This document shows positions 7,417 through 15,797 of a stretch of DNA of 64,000 nt, piece after piece (within the stretch, counting starts at the first letter, position 1; every line of letters starts with the position of its first letter). The position numbers were made by a program, and so were the translations under genes. A model generated the notes under the pieces. That model was not told where the DNA came from. It was given only the letters and a program-made list of their open reading frames with translations, and did not search any database. The DNA lies in NCBI GenBank assembly GCA_903830725.1, contig CAIKVH010000070.1, positions 62,001 to 126,000 on the forward strand, written 5' to 3'. Source of the DNA: an uncultured Burkholderiales bacterium (lineage in GTDB: Bacteria > Pseudomonadota > Gammaproteobacteria > Burkholderiales > Burkholderiaceae_C).

Positions 7417-8747
7417 GCCGTTTAGTAAACTATCCTCACGTGGTCAATGCGTTGATTTTTGCCGTTGGGGTCGCGCAGGCTCAACAGGCTCAACAGGCTC
7501 AACAACAACAGCATGTGGCAACCACAACCTCCCTGACCACTACCACCGCTCAGATCATGCCTTATCTCCCCGGCGAAGTGGCAGTTAAGGAAGCTTTGCT
7601 TAGCAGCCCCCTGATGCAAGCCGCCCGATCTAAGAAAGAATCAGGCTCCGCGCGAGCTAAAGGAATTGATTCAGGTTCGGGCGAGTTCCTTTTGCGAAGT
7701 TCATCGCAAAGCCGGCGTGAAGTTGCTGCTGGTACGCAGATGCATGAATCGATGGTGAGTATTGAGCTTCCCGTGCGCTTTTGGGGTAAGCGTGGTATCG
7801 ATGCTGATCTTGCCAAACAAACACAAGCCTTTGCAGATATCGAATATGCTGACGCAATGCATGAAGGTGCACGCGAGTTGATGCGCTTGTGGTTTGCTTA
7901 TCTGCGTGCTTTAGCGGATAAAACAAATGCGCAAACCACGTTTGATTTAGCGGCCAAGATGCAACGCCTGACTCAGATCCAACTTAAGCAAGGCAACATA
8001 TCACAACTAGATGCTGAGTTGGCTAGTGCTGAGTTTGAGCGTATCACGGCCGCGCGCTTGGTGGCCGAGGCGCAGTTTGCCTCAACTTCATCTGCTTTCA
8101 CAAGTCGCTACAAAGGCATGGTCTTGCCCACGCTTATGCCTGCTTCTTTGCGCTTAGACTCGGCTCCGAGTTTGCCGGCATTAAATGAACCTTTGGATGC
8201 AATGCGCCAAGAGTTTCTGGAAAAAAACCACGAACTTAATATGATGCGTGTAGATGCACAACGCTTGCGTTTGACTGCAGATCGCGCCTCTCGTGACCGG
8301 CTACCCGATCCGACAATAGGGGTCTTTAGCGGGCGTGAGCGAGCAGGGACTGAAACCATTGCGGGTGTTATGTTGTCGATACCATTACCTGGTGCTTCAC
8401 GCTTTCATCATGCCAATGCGTTAGGGGCTGATGCTGAAACTGCGAGAGACAAGGTGCACTTGGCCGAGCAGCAGCTTGGGGCTATGTTCGAGAGCATGTG
8501 GATACAGTTTCAAAATAAACGTTTTGCGGCTGAGAATTTGAAATCTGCAGCGCTGCGCCAAGCATTGGTTGCGGAAAAATCAGTCAAGGCCTATACCCTA
8601 GGCGAGGGTACTTTATCGGATGTACTGCTGATTGCTCGTATGGCCAGTGACAACCTTAACGCGGCTGAACACATGCAGCTTGAGATGGTGGAGTTGCTAG
8701 CATTGATTCGTCTTGATCTGCATCAGATTTGGGATTTTGATGATTAA
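7413..8747 (+). CDS. outer-membrane efflux protein (TolC/CzcC family)
   Basis: Third component of the tripartite efflux system, forming the outer-membrane channel. The track ORF begins 39 bases too early. The ATG at 7413 overlaps the pump's stop (ATGA), has a GGAG site, and gives a short signal peptide (VVNALIFAVGVAQA) and 444 residues. The pattern of TolC repeats is visible: a coiled helix around ALADKTNAQTTFDLAAKMQRLTQIQLKQGNISQLDAELA and its counterpart FAAENLKSAALRQALVAEKSVKAYTLGEGTLSDVLLIARM. Just after the cleavage site there is a tandem GCTCAACAG repeat encoding QAQQAQQAQQ. Operon order is adaptor-pump-channel. Confidence 0.9.
   Translation: MSRLVNYPHVVNALIFAVGVAQAQQAQQAQQQQHVATTTSLTTTTAQIMPYLPGEVAVKEALLSSPLMQAARSKKESGSARAKGIDSGSGEFLLRSSSQSRREVAAGTQMHESMVSIELPVRFWGKRGIDADLAKQTQAFADIEYADAMHEGARELMRLWFAYLRALADKTNAQTTFDLAAKMQRLTQIQLKQGNISQLDAELASAEFERITAARLVAEAQFASTSSAFTSRYKGMVLPTLMPASLRLDSAPSLPALNEPLDAMRQEFLEKNHELNMMRVDAQRLRLTADRASRDRLPDPTIGVFSGRERAGTETIAGVMLSIPLPGASRFHHANALGADAETARDKVHLAEQQLGAMFESMWIQFQNKRFAAENLKSAALRQALVAEKSVKAYTLGEGTLSDVLLIARMASDNLNAAEHMQLEMVELLALIRLDLHQIWDFDD
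7479..7511 (+). repeat. tandem 9-bp repeat GCTCAACAG in the efflux channel gene
   Basis: About three and a half copies of a CAG/CAA-type repeat encode a glutamine-alanine stretch right after the predicted signal-peptide cleavage site. The unit is a multiple of three, so copy changes would alter length but not frame. Confidence 0.7.
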
Positions 8748-8889
8748 ATGGTTCATCTAAAATGCGCACAATCCTCTTTTCCCTTTAAATAATTGCTTAA
8801 TGAGTTATTCTCTTAAACTCTTCTCAGCATAGATTCAATCACATAGCATTTTGCAAGCCAAAAAACTAGCCATCTAAGGATACAGAAGA

Positions 8890-9606
8890 ATGAATTTCAT
8901 CACCTCTCCCGAAGCTTGGATCGCCTTTGTTACCCTCACCGCACTGGAGCTGGTGCTTGGTATTGATAATATTATTTTCATTTCCATTCTTGTTGATAAA
9001 CTCCCTGCAGATAAGCGTGAAATAGCCAGACGAGTTGGTTTGTCGATGGCCCTGTTTCTGCGTATTGGGTTGCTTCTTGTTTTATCTTGGATCGTTGGAC
9101 TGGTAGAGCCAATGTTCAGTGCATTTGGACACGAGGTCTCTGGCAGAGATGCCATATTGCTTCTGGGGGGATTGTTCCTAATTTGGAAAAGTACAACCGA
9201 GATTCACCGAACTCTTGAGGCTGAGGAGGACTTAGATGCTAAAGTCTCAAAGGTCAACCTACTATCTGTGATTTTTCAAATCTTGTTGATAGATATAGTT
9301 TTTTCACTTGATTCCATTATTACAGCTGTTGGCATGGTCGATCAGATTGAAATTATGATCGCTGCTGTTACAAGCTCTGTTGGACTTATGATGTTGTTTG
9401 CGCGAGGAATTGGCGAATTCGTATCTAGGCACCCAACTATCAAAATGCTTGCCTTGAGCTTTTTGGTAGTAGTGGGCGTCGTTCTTATCGCAGAGGGCTT
9501 TGAGCACCACATTCCGAAAGGGTATATTTACTTTGGAATGGCTTTTTCTTTAGGCGTTGAAATGCTTAATATTCGAATGCGTAAAAATTCCTCCTCAAAA
9601 CACTGA
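8890..9606 (+). CDS. TerC family integral membrane protein
   Basis: A 238-residue protein with about seven hydrophobic segments and the TerC signatures LELVLGIDNIIFISIL near residue 20 and a mirrored DIVFSLDSIITAVGM near residue 135. Both carry the conserved acidic residues thought to handle metal ions. TerC proteins are linked to tellurite resistance, manganese export and membrane metallation of secreted proteins. The length fits the compact YgdQ/YoaE-type group without a CBS or CorC domain. The ATG has AAGGA 9 bases upstream. Its own promoter should lie in the 140-base gap after the efflux operon; no manganese riboswitch (yybP-ykoY) signature was seen there. Confidence 0.9.
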   Translation: MNFITSPEAWIAFVTLTALELVLGIDNIIFISILVDKLPADKREIARRVGLSMALFLRIGLLLVLSWIVGLVEPMFSAFGHEVSGRDAILLLGGLFLIWKSTTEIHRTLEAEEDLDAKVSKVNLLSVIFQILLIDIVFSLDSIITAVGMVDQIEIMIAAVTSSVGLMMLFARGIGEFVSRHPTIKMLALSFLVVVGVVLIAEGFEHHIPKGYIYFGMAFSLGVEMLNIRMRKNSSSKH

Positions 9607-9614
9607 GGGACTAA

Positions 9615-9651
9615 AAACTCAAATGTTCGAGAGATAACCCACTTTGAGTTT
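9615..9651 (+). terminator. possible hairpin terminator after the TerC gene
   Basis: The inverted repeat AAACTCAAA...TTTGAGTTT (9-bp arms, 19-base loop) is followed by TGGGTTTGGGTTTGGG rather than a clean T-run. It lies between the convergent terC-like and pdxH genes and could slow transcription from either side. The evidence is weak. Confidence 0.35.
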
Positions 9652-9694
9652 GGGTTTGGGTTTGGGATTACAAATTTGCAGATTTTCTAAAGGC

Positions 9695-10345
9695 TCAAGG
9701 TGCTAATCTCTCACGAGTCCAACTTTGTGAGGCTTCGTCAGACCTGGTGTAGAGTAATCTGTCGTGCAAGCGGTTACGCCTACCTTGCCAAAACTCCCAC
9801 CTGTCAGGCCTAAGTAGATAGCCCCCCCAATGTGGTGGCCTAGGCGGGTTGAGTAAGAACTTTGCTCCGTACTTTGCGGCTTGAGTGACGAGATAAGTTC
9901 TTGACGAGATAACTTGGCTCTGTGGGCTTGCCCAGGCCCCAATTCGCGAGTCCAGGGGCCTACTGTTAAAGTAGGTGTCGCTCTCTGAGGGGCTTATTTT
10001 CTCAACCCGCCCTTCAATTCGCACTACACGTTCAAGCTCTACCCAGTGAAATTGAAGCGACGCGAATGGGTTGCCCGCGAGTTCTCGCCCCTTTCTACTT
10101 TCATAGTTGGTGTACCAAACGAGACCCTCTGGTCCCAAACCTTTAACGAGAACTATTCGGGTGCTGGGTCGCAGATCACTCCCGACCGTTGCAAGCGTCA
10201 TCGCATTCGGTTCAGGAATTTTCGATTCAATGGCTTCGTTCAGCCATGACTCGAATTGCAAATGTGGAAGTGAATTGGACGCTTTTTCGTCTAATTCTTT
10301 GAGCTCATAGCTCTTGCGCATATCGGCCAGTGATTGAATAGACAT
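9695..10345 (-). CDS. pdxH: pyridoxamine/pyridoxine 5'-phosphate oxidase
   Basis: FMN enzyme that oxidises pyridoxine or pyridoxamine 5'-phosphate to pyridoxal 5'-phosphate, the last step of vitamin B6 synthesis and salvage. The 216 residues match the usual length of about 215. Diagnostic segments are ADMRKSYE at the N-terminus, [58 protein letters not shown], and the C-terminal [19 protein letters not shown]...RLHDRL...W...RLAP, which binds substrate and FMN. It converges with the TerC gene and is divergent from the nucleotidyltransferase gene. Plus-strand ORFs within it are shadows. Confidence 0.97.
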   Translation of the reverse strand: MSIQSLADMRKSYELKELDEKASNSLPHLQFESWLNEAIESKIPEPNAMTLATVGSDLRPSTRIVLVKGLGPEGLVWYTNYESRKGRELAGNPFASLQFHWVELERVVRIEGRVEKISPSESDTYFNSRPLDSRIGAWASPQSQVISSRTYLVTQAAKYGAKFLLNPPRPPHWGGYLLRPDRWEFWQGRRNRLHDRLLYTRSDEASQSWTRERLAP

Positions 10346-10416
10346 TTAGGTGTTTCAGAGTTGATTAGAATTAACGGTTAAATTAGACTTAAGAATTATT
10401 AACCCAAAATACGAAC

Positions 10417-11082
10417 ATGCAACAAAAATTACCCACGGTGATCCTTCTCTGTGCAGGTCGTAGCGAGAGGTACAGAGCTCACGGCGGTGCCGGTAACAAA
10501 CTTGAGGCAAGACTAGGTCCTTTGACCGTCAAGGAACATGCCTTGGCAAACTTAGAACGCAGTGGTCTCCCTTTTGTGATTGTAGAACCAAAGGATACGG
10601 CGCATTTAAGCGATCCAGGTATGGGGGCAAGTATTGCAGTTGGCGTGGCTCAGTCCATTCAAGCTGGCTTGAAAGATCCCAACCAGTTGCCCAGCGGATG
10701 GCTTATTTTGCCCGCTGATTTACCGCTCATCCAAGCCCAAACCCTGCGATTTCTTGCAGATGAGTTGATTGCGGCGGAACAAATAGCAATAGAACTAGGT
10801 CATGATCGCGCAAAAAATGCTCGCATCAGCATTGCGCCCGAGTACCTTGGGCAAAGAGGGCATCCCGTTGGTTTTTCTAATGCATTTTTGAAAGATCTTT
10901 TATCCCTCAAAGGCGATTCAGGCGCAAAAGAAATATTAAAGGCTTACCCCCCTCAATTAGTCGATGTTCAAGACAAGGGGTGTGTTTTTGATGTGGATAC
11001 GCCGGAGCTCTTGGCTGAGGCCAGCGCTTGGTGGGAAACCCATTTCAAACTGGATAGCCAGAACCCAACGAATGATGCCTAA
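10417..11082 (+). CDS. MobA/MocA-like nucleotidyltransferase
   Basis: A 221-residue protein of the MobA-like NTP transferase fold. The nucleotide-binding loop reads LLCAGRSERYRAHGGAGNKLEA, with a longer-than-usual insertion before the lysine. The metal-binding aspartate lies in LILPADLPLI. The C-terminal half has GHPVGFSNAFLKDL, KGDSGAKEIL and FDVDTPELL, all typical of MocA/CoxI-associated cytidylyltransferases that modify the molybdenum cofactor. No molybdoenzyme or xdh/cox gene is adjacent, so the substrate is open; a sugar-phosphate or other cofactor remains possible. The ATG has no clear ribosome site. The gene diverges from pdxH and precedes edd by 67 bases. Confidence 0.8.
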   Translation: MQQKLPTVILLCAGRSERYRAHGGAGNKLEARLGPLTVKEHALANLERSGLPFVIVEPKDTAHLSDPGMGASIAVGVAQSIQAGLKDPNQLPSGWLILPADLPLIQAQTLRFLADELIAAEQIAIELGHDRAKNARISIAPEYLGQRGHPVGFSNAFLKDLLSLKGDSGAKEILKAYPPQLVDVQDKGCVFDVDTPELLAEASAWWETHFKLDSQNPTNDA

Positions 11083-11149
11083 TTTAGATTATTTAGCGCA
11101 ATTGAAGGTATATTCAGGTCAAACATTCACACAAATACTTTAGGCTTCA

Positions 11150-12985
11150 ATGATCCATCCAGTTATTCAAAAAGTAACAGAGCGCATTAAATTAAAGAGT
11201 CAGCTCACTCGTCAAACATATCTCAGCAGGTTAGAGGCAATGGCTGCTCGTCAAAGGGGGAGTGACAGGTTGGGGTGCGCTAATGTAGCGCATGCAGTAG
11301 CCGCCATGGCAATGGATGACCGCTTTAAAATAGTAAGCGAGAGAGCGCCAAATATTGGCATCATCAATGCATACAACGATATGCTTTCTGCGCACGCACC
11401 CCTTCGCCACTTCCCCGATATCATTAAAGATGAGGCACGTTTGTGCGGCGCAACTGCGCAGGTTGCGGGAGGTGTGCCCGCAATGTGCGACGGTATCACC
11501 CAAGGCACACCGGCCATGGAGCTGAGTCTTTTTAGTCGCGATGTAATAGCGATGTCAACAGCAGTCTCCTTGAGTCACGATATGTTTGATGCTGCCTTAA
11601 TGCTTGGGGTGTGTGACAAAATAGTCCCTGGTTTACTCATAGGTGCTTTAAGTTTTGGGCATCTGCCGACAGTCTTCGTACCTGCGGGTCCAATGCTTAC
11701 CGGGCTATCTAACTCAGAGAAGTCAAAGGTCAGGCAAAAGGCTGCGCAAGGTCTTGTAAGCCGTGAGGAGCTACTAGCCTCAGAAAGTAAAGCGTATTCT
11801 GGTGAGGGGACTTGCACCTTTTACGGTACTGCAAATAGTAATCAAATGCTTTTAGAGGCTATGGGCTTACATGTACCGGGAACTGCCTTTGTGAATCCAA
11901 GCGAAGCCTCAGCGCGCGAGGCCTTAACCAGAGAAGCGGCTAGAACGGTTCTTGAAATAACTCATAAAAAGCGTTTTGTGCCTATTGGTAAATTGGTTGA
12001 TGAGCGTTGCATCGTAAATGCCGTTGTTGCACTCCTTGCAACAGGAGGGTCAACTAACCATTTGATTCACTGGGTGGCGGTTGCAAAAGCCGCAGGTATT
12101 TCTCTAGACTGGGATGATTTTGCTGAACTCTCCGGTGTCACACCGTTGATCGCAAGAGTTTATCCGAATGGGGAAGCAGATGTTAATCAGTTTCAAGCAT
12201 GCGGGGGGCCGGGGTACGTGATAGGGGAGTTGCTTCGGGCGGGTCTTATGCACTCTGATGTTCTCACGGTTAAAGACGGCGGGCTAGAGCCTTTCACAAA
12301 AGTCGTAAATTTCAGCAATCACAAACTGAGTTGGAACGCACCTTCTTTGAGTCAAGATTTATCAATCCTTCGCACTGTGAATGAACCGTTTAGTCAGACT
12401 GGAGGCCTTGTTCTCCTAAAAGGTAATTTAGGGCGAGGGGTAGTAAAGGCCTCGGCAGTTCCCGCAGAACTTCACAGTGTCAGGGGAAAAGCAAAAGTAT
12501 TTGACTCCCAAGACGACCTACAGCTCGCTTTTCAAAGTGGTGAATTAGAGAACTTTTGCAAAACAAATGGCGGCGTTATTTGCGTAGTTCGATGGCAAGG
12601 ACCCAGCGCCAACGGGATGCCGGAGTTGCATAAACTCACCCCGCCTCTTGCAGTGCTTATGGGCAAGGGCTATAAGGTTGCCTTAGTCACTGACGGGCGT
12701 ATGAGCGGTGCGTCTGGACAAGTGCCTGCTGCCATTCATCTAACCCCCGAAGCTGCACTGGGCGGGCCGTTAGCAAAAATTCAAGATGAGGACATGGTGG
12801 TGCTTGACTTAGAAAAAGGACTTCTAGAAGTCCTAGTCGAAAGAGGTGAGTGGGATGAACGAACACTCTCTGTCATGCCCACTCAATTGAGAGAGAACAA
12901 CAGCGAGGGATTAGGGCGAGAGTTGTTCGCAGGATTTAGAAGAAATGTCTCCTCTGCTGAGCAAGGTGCAGTCTCTTGGCAGTGA
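11150..12985 (+). CDS. edd: 6-phosphogluconate dehydratase
   Basis: Entner-Doudoroff enzyme converting 6-phosphogluconate to 2-keto-3-deoxy-6-phosphogluconate, with an iron-sulfur cluster. The 611 residues fit the family (about 600). Diagnostic segments include the N-terminal VTERIKLKSQLTRQTYL, IGIINAYNDMLSAHAPLRHFPD, VAGGVPAMCDGITQGTPAMELSLFSRDVIAMSTAVSLSHDMFDAALMLGVCDKIVPGLLIGAL, GEGTCTFYGTANSNQMLLEAMGLHVPG and GRMSGASGQVPAAIHLTPEA. Cysteines in MCDG, GVCDK and TCTFYG are in the places where the cluster is bound. These distinguish it from dihydroxy-acid dehydratase. eda follows 64 bases downstream, probably in the same transcript. Confidence 0.96.
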   Translation: MIHPVIQKVTERIKLKSQLTRQTYLSRLEAMAARQRGSDRLGCANVAHAVAAMAMDDRFKIVSERAPNIGIINAYNDMLSAHAPLRHFPDIIKDEARLCGATAQVAGGVPAMCDGITQGTPAMELSLFSRDVIAMSTAVSLSHDMFDAALMLGVCDKIVPGLLIGALSFGHLPTVFVPAGPMLTGLSNSEKSKVRQKAAQGLVSREELLASESKAYSGEGTCTFYGTANSNQMLLEAMGLHVPGTAFVNPSEASAREALTREAARTVLEITHKKRFVPIGKLVDERCIVNAVVALLATGGSTNHLIHWVAVAKAAGISLDWDDFAELSGVTPLIARVYPNGEADVNQFQACGGPGYVIGELLRAGLMHSDVLTVKDGGLEPFTKVVNFSNHKLSWNAPSLSQDLSILRTVNEPFSQTGGLVLLKGNLGRGVVKASAVPAELHSVRGKAKVFDSQDDLQLAFQSGELENFCKTNGGVICVVRWQGPSANGMPELHKLTPPLAVLMGKGYKVALVTDGRMSGASGQVPAAIHLTPEAALGGPLAKIQDEDMVVLDLEKGLLEVLVERGEWDERTLSVMPTQLRENNSEGLGRELFAGFRRNVSSAEQGAVSWQ

Positions 12986-13049
12986 AATAAATCTGGAACT
13001 AAAAGAATAATGTTCATTTGAAAATGAAAATGAAAATCAAAAGAAAAAC

Positions 13050-13715
13050 ATGACAAATAAAAACGATCCCACTTACCACCATTTCTCAGCTTTAGAGGTA
13101 ATGCAAGATGCCCCGGTCATTCCAGTCATTGTTGTTGATGACGTGGCTGACGCCGTCCCTATGGCTCAAGCACTTCTCAAAGGAGGCATCCGGATGCTTG
13201 AGGTTACGCTTAGAACGCCTAAAGCCTTAGATGTCATTAAAGCTATCTGTGACGAGGTTCCTGGGGTTGTGGTGGGTGCTGGAACGGTTCGCAGTGCAGA
13301 CCAAGCTACGGCGGCGGTGCGCGCTGGCGCCCGCTTTGCGGTCAGCCCAGGTTTTACAGTTGAGGTAGCGCGGGCTTGCAAAGACTTGGGTCTTGCCTTG
13401 CTACCGGGCGTAGCGACTGCTAGCGAGGTGATGATGGCAGAGCAGGAGGGATTTAGCGAGTTAAAGTTTTTTCCTGCTGTCCAGGCGGGCGGTGTAAAAA
13501 TGCTTCAAGCCTTAGCGGGTCCTTTTCCTCAGATCAAGTTTTGCCCGACCGGAGGCATTAATCTGGCAAATGCAAATGAGTTCTTGTCCCTGAACAACGT
13601 GGTCTGTGTTGGGGGTTCTTGGCTAGTTCCGCAAAAAGCACTTTCTGATAAGGACTGGATTCATATTACTGCGATGGCTCAAGAAGCTAAGAGCCTCAAG
13701 AGCATCAAGAGCTAA
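13050..13715 (+). CDS. eda: 2-keto-3-deoxy-6-phosphogluconate aldolase
   Basis: Class I aldolase that splits KDPG into pyruvate and glyceraldehyde 3-phosphate, completing the Entner-Doudoroff route with edd. The 221 residues show VIPVIVVDDVADAVPMAQALLKGGIRMLEVTLRTPKA (the E of EVTLR is catalytic), VVGAGTVRSADQ, FAVSPGFT, LLPGVATASEV, the Schiff-base lysine in LKFFPA, and the phosphate-binding KFCPTGGI and VCVGGSWLVP. The short spacer to edd contains repeated GAAAAT units and no strong ribosome site. No zwf or pgl gene is in the window. Confidence 0.96.
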   Translation: MTNKNDPTYHHFSALEVMQDAPVIPVIVVDDVADAVPMAQALLKGGIRMLEVTLRTPKALDVIKAICDEVPGVVVGAGTVRSADQATAAVRAGARFAVSPGFTVEVARACKDLGLALLPGVATASEVMMAEQEGFSELKFFPAVQAGGVKMLQALAGPFPQIKFCPTGGINLANANEFLSLNNVVCVGGSWLVPQKALSDKDWIHITAMAQEAKSLKSIKS

Positions 13716-13766
13716 AGCATCCACAGAAAGCGCTAGAGTTCCAAAGGCACTCAAGGCCTAGCGAGC

Positions 13767-14153
13767 TTAATCTGCGCGCTGAATCAGTTCGACTTTGTAG
13801 CCATCTGGATCGGTCACAAAGGCGATCAGCGTGTCCCCACCCTTGACAGGACCGGGTTCGCGTGTGATTTGGCCACCCTTAGCCCGAATTTTCTCGCAAG
13901 TTGCGTAGACATCACTGACTCCCAAAGCCAAGTGCCCAAAGGCAGTTCCCATTTCATAGCTTTCAACGCCGTAGTTGTAAGTCAACTCTATCTCGGCTTG
14001 GTGGGGATTGCTCTCGTAGCCAACAAATGCTAACGAATATTTCTGGTCTGGTCGATCGGTTGATCTGATCAACTGCATCCCCATGACCTGGGTGTAAAAA
14101 TCAATGGATCGCTGTAAGTTGCCTACGCGTAGCATTGTGTGAAGTAGTCTCAT
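13767..14153 (-). CDS. gloA: lactoylglutathione lyase (glyoxalase I)
   Basis: Converts the hemithioacetal of methylglyoxal and glutathione to S-lactoylglutathione, detoxifying methylglyoxal. The track start adds 25 unlikely residues. Starting at [13 protein letters not shown] gives 128 residues, and the four metal ligands then fall exactly as in the E. coli nickel enzyme: H5, E56, H74 and E122. Other family marks are [35 protein letters not shown] and [14 protein letters not shown]. The gene converges with eda. A CGCTAG/CTAGCG inverted repeat lies between the two ends and may act on both strands. Confidence 0.95.
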   Translation of the reverse strand: MRLLHTMLRVGNLQRSIDFYTQVMGMQLIRSTDRPDQKYSLAFVGYESNPHQAEIELTYNYGVESYEMGTAFGHLALGVSDVYATCEKIRAKGGQITREPGPVKGGDTLIAFVTDPDGYKVELIQRAD

Positions 14154-14322
14154 ATCTTGTATTTTGCTGGTTAAAGGAGGAATGGGTAAGGACTTTGACT
14201 TTAAGGAGAGTGGTAAATCAACCCACACGGGCAGTTTAGCCTATTTAAGTATTAAGCGCTCGATCCGATACTAATAACGTAGGGGTCGAAGAGAGCCTCA
14301 ACTTTCAAAAAAAGGTGGTGGT

Positions 14323-14439
14323 ATGGATGCAGAAATATTCTTAACGGTTGCTGTTGTGATTGTTGCACTACCTTTTGCATTACTAGGTGGTTTTGCGATG
14401 GTTGTTGCTTATGCGGCTTTAGATAAAGAAGATTCTTGA
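14323..14439 (+). CDS. 38-residue single-span membrane protein (not in the ORF track)
   Basis: An ATG preceded by AGGTGGTGG opens a frame reading MDAEIFLTVAVVIVALPFALL...DKEDS. One hydrophobic helix of about 25 residues is flanked by acidic ends: a typical small membrane protein. The composition (no rare residues, strong hydrophobic block, charged tail) is unlike random translation, and the gene has a plausible ribosome site. An AT-rich stem (ATTCTTGA...TCAAGAAT) followed by five Ts begins at its stop codon and may be a weak terminator. The function is unknown. Confidence 0.55.
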   Translation: MDAEIFLTVAVVIVALPFALLGGFAMVVAYAALDKEDS

Positions 14440-14477
14440 ATTGGCATATTGATTGCTATAAACCATCAAGAATTTTT
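14432..14477 (+). terminator. weak hairpin-plus-T structure after the 38-residue ORF
   Basis: Perfect 8-bp arms ATTCTTGA and TCAAGAAT flank a 26-base loop and run straight into TTTTT. The stem is AT-rich and so not very stable. A competing CATCAA/TTGATG hairpin overlaps the 3' arm. Confidence 0.3.
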
Positions 14478-14545
14478 GATGAGGGAGAGTTTGACACGTA
14501 TTTAAGGGGAACCGCAGCGAGGAATTAGTCTAAGGAGAGTGCATC

Positions 14546-15031
14546 ATGAGTACCGAATACGGATTTAAAGTGGATGGATGGGGATCGAGTTGGAATACCC
14601 CTGATCACATGGCAGAGGGTCGACGTATAGGGCGCTTTAACAAGCTAAAGGTGTTGTTAGATGCGCTTAAATCTGGTAATTTGCAGTCCTCTCAAACGGC
14701 ACTGGACGATCTATGGGCTTTTGATCCTAGCCTACGAAATGATCCGTATTTAATCAAAATTGGGCAAGCTATTACTAAGAGGATGTTATACCTTGCTCAA
14801 AAGACGGCGGCTGCTATGCAAAGTGATCCCAACCATTTCTCGTCCTCTGCGTTGGCAAAGAACTTTTTGAGCAGTGGTGCTAAAAGCGCCACAACTGCTT
14901 CAGGAGCAGGGCGTTCCCAGCAGGGTGTCTTAGTGCCGACTATTGCCACCGTATCTGCTGTCAATTCGGAAATGACTCCAAGGAAGGCGACCAGCGGCGA
15001 GTTCGGCCGCATTATCGATGTTACGGCTTAA
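14546..15031 (+). CDS. hypothetical protein (161 aa)
   Basis: I do not recognise a family. The start has a good ribosome site (AAGGAGAG before the ATG). The N-terminus is soluble and aromatic-rich (MSTEYGFKVDGWGSSWNTPDHMAEG). A helical middle follows (FNKLKVLLDALKSGNLQSSQTALDDLW...LIKIGQAITKRMLYLAQKTAAAM), then a low-complexity Ser/Ala/Thr-rich tail of about 60 residues. There is no signal peptide or membrane span. The amphipathic middle suggests a helical bundle or protein-binding module. It stands alone between the small membrane ORF and a convergent hypothetical gene. Confidence 0.6.
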   Translation: MSTEYGFKVDGWGSSWNTPDHMAEGRRIGRFNKLKVLLDALKSGNLQSSQTALDDLWAFDPSLRNDPYLIKIGQAITKRMLYLAQKTAAAMQSDPNHFSSSALAKNFLSSGAKSATTASGAGRSQQGVLVPTIATVSAVNSEMTPRKATSGEFGRIIDVTA

Positions 15032-15338
15032 AAAATAGTAGTCCTGCTATAGCTATAGCTATTGCTTAGCGGTGAGAGTCTTTATAAATGCATATGCTTT
15101 TATTACCAAATTCGCTTGATTAATTGCCTATATTTCAATGGGTCACCGCCTCAGAAAAGTCTAGTGAGACGGTGACAAGCAAACTCCTGAGCTTGAACGG
15201 TGTTGCAAATGAAACCCCCCACCACTTTTGCGGCAATTTATGCCATATTTTGGTTAATTTACCCCCCCCCAATCGTTACAGTCTCTTCATATAAATTGGG
15301 TCATGTGCCTTGGGGGTTATTTTCTCTGTTTTGTTCTC
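15032..15338. other. intergenic region between convergent hypothetical genes
   Basis: About 300 bases without a credible ORF. It contains a GCTATAGCTATAGC short repeat, the strong imperfect inverted repeat described separately, and a run of nine Cs at 15262-15270. No promoter can be assigned, as the flanking genes point toward each other. Confidence 0.5.
15142..15176. repeat. inverted repeat GTCACCGCCTCA / TGAGACGGTGAC
   Basis: Twelve-base arms with a single mismatch enclose an 11-base loop, making a stable hairpin in either transcript. No T-run follows on either strand, so it is not a textbook intrinsic terminator. It could still act as a 3'-end stabiliser or be a dispersed palindromic element. 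Confidence 0.6.
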
Positions 15339-15797
15339 TTAGAACTTTGTAGTACTTGCTTTTCTATTGGAATTAGGCATATCTAATGTACTAAAAAGTG
15401 TTATGGAATTATTCCAAACGTTAACCTCTTTGATAATTTGCTCTTGTAGGAGCTTGGAGGCTTTGTATGCGGTTAATTCATTGATCTTATTGAAGCCGTC
15501 CTCAAAATCAAACTCAAAACTACCTGGCTCAATAGTGATGTCTGTTTCGCTAAAGTTATCAAATTTGCTGTACTTAAATCTGATTTTAGGTGCGTTGGGG
15601 TCCTTAATGATTTCGGTGCTGAATGTGAGTTTCTTTGTGACGGAGTGGTTCTTGAGCAATTGCAGGAGCTGGGGTAAGTTTTTTTCAAATTTATTGAATT
15701 CAGCCTTTGATTTAACTCTGAGTTGATGCACTTTTTTGACCCCTTTAGACCTTGTCTTTTTGGGTTTGGAGAGTGCATCATTTGTATTCTGAGTCAT
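15339..15797 (-). CDS. hypothetical basic protein (152 aa)
   Basis: No family is recognised. The first 25 residues are rich in Lys/Arg/Ser (KPKKTRSKGVKKVHQLRVKSKAEFNKFEKNL), and a mixed beta/alpha body follows (KLTFSTEIIKDPNAPKIRFKYSKFDNFSETDITIEPGSFEFDFEDG). There is no signal peptide or membrane span. The basic tail could bind nucleic acid or another acidic partner. The gene is more AT-rich than the core genes and sits in an orphan stretch, so it may be lineage-specific. Plus-strand ORFs in it are shadows. Confidence 0.5.
   Translation of the reverse strand: MTQNTNDALSKPKKTRSKGVKKVHQLRVKSKAEFNKFEKNLPQLLQLLKNHSVTKKLTFSTEIIKDPNAPKIRFKYSKFDNFSETDITIEPGSFEFDFEDGFNKINELTAYKASKLLQEQIIKEVNVWNNSITLFSTLDMPNSNRKASTTKF

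Noticed and set aside
8748-8889. Possible manganese riboswitch (yybP-ykoY) before the TerC gene
   Set aside because: The gap is AT-rich and shows none of the conserved purine-rich loops of that riboswitch.
15262-15270. C9 tract between convergent hypothetical genes as a phase-variation switch
   Set aside because: It lies beyond both stop codons, so frame effects are impossible, and no promoter spacing is evident.
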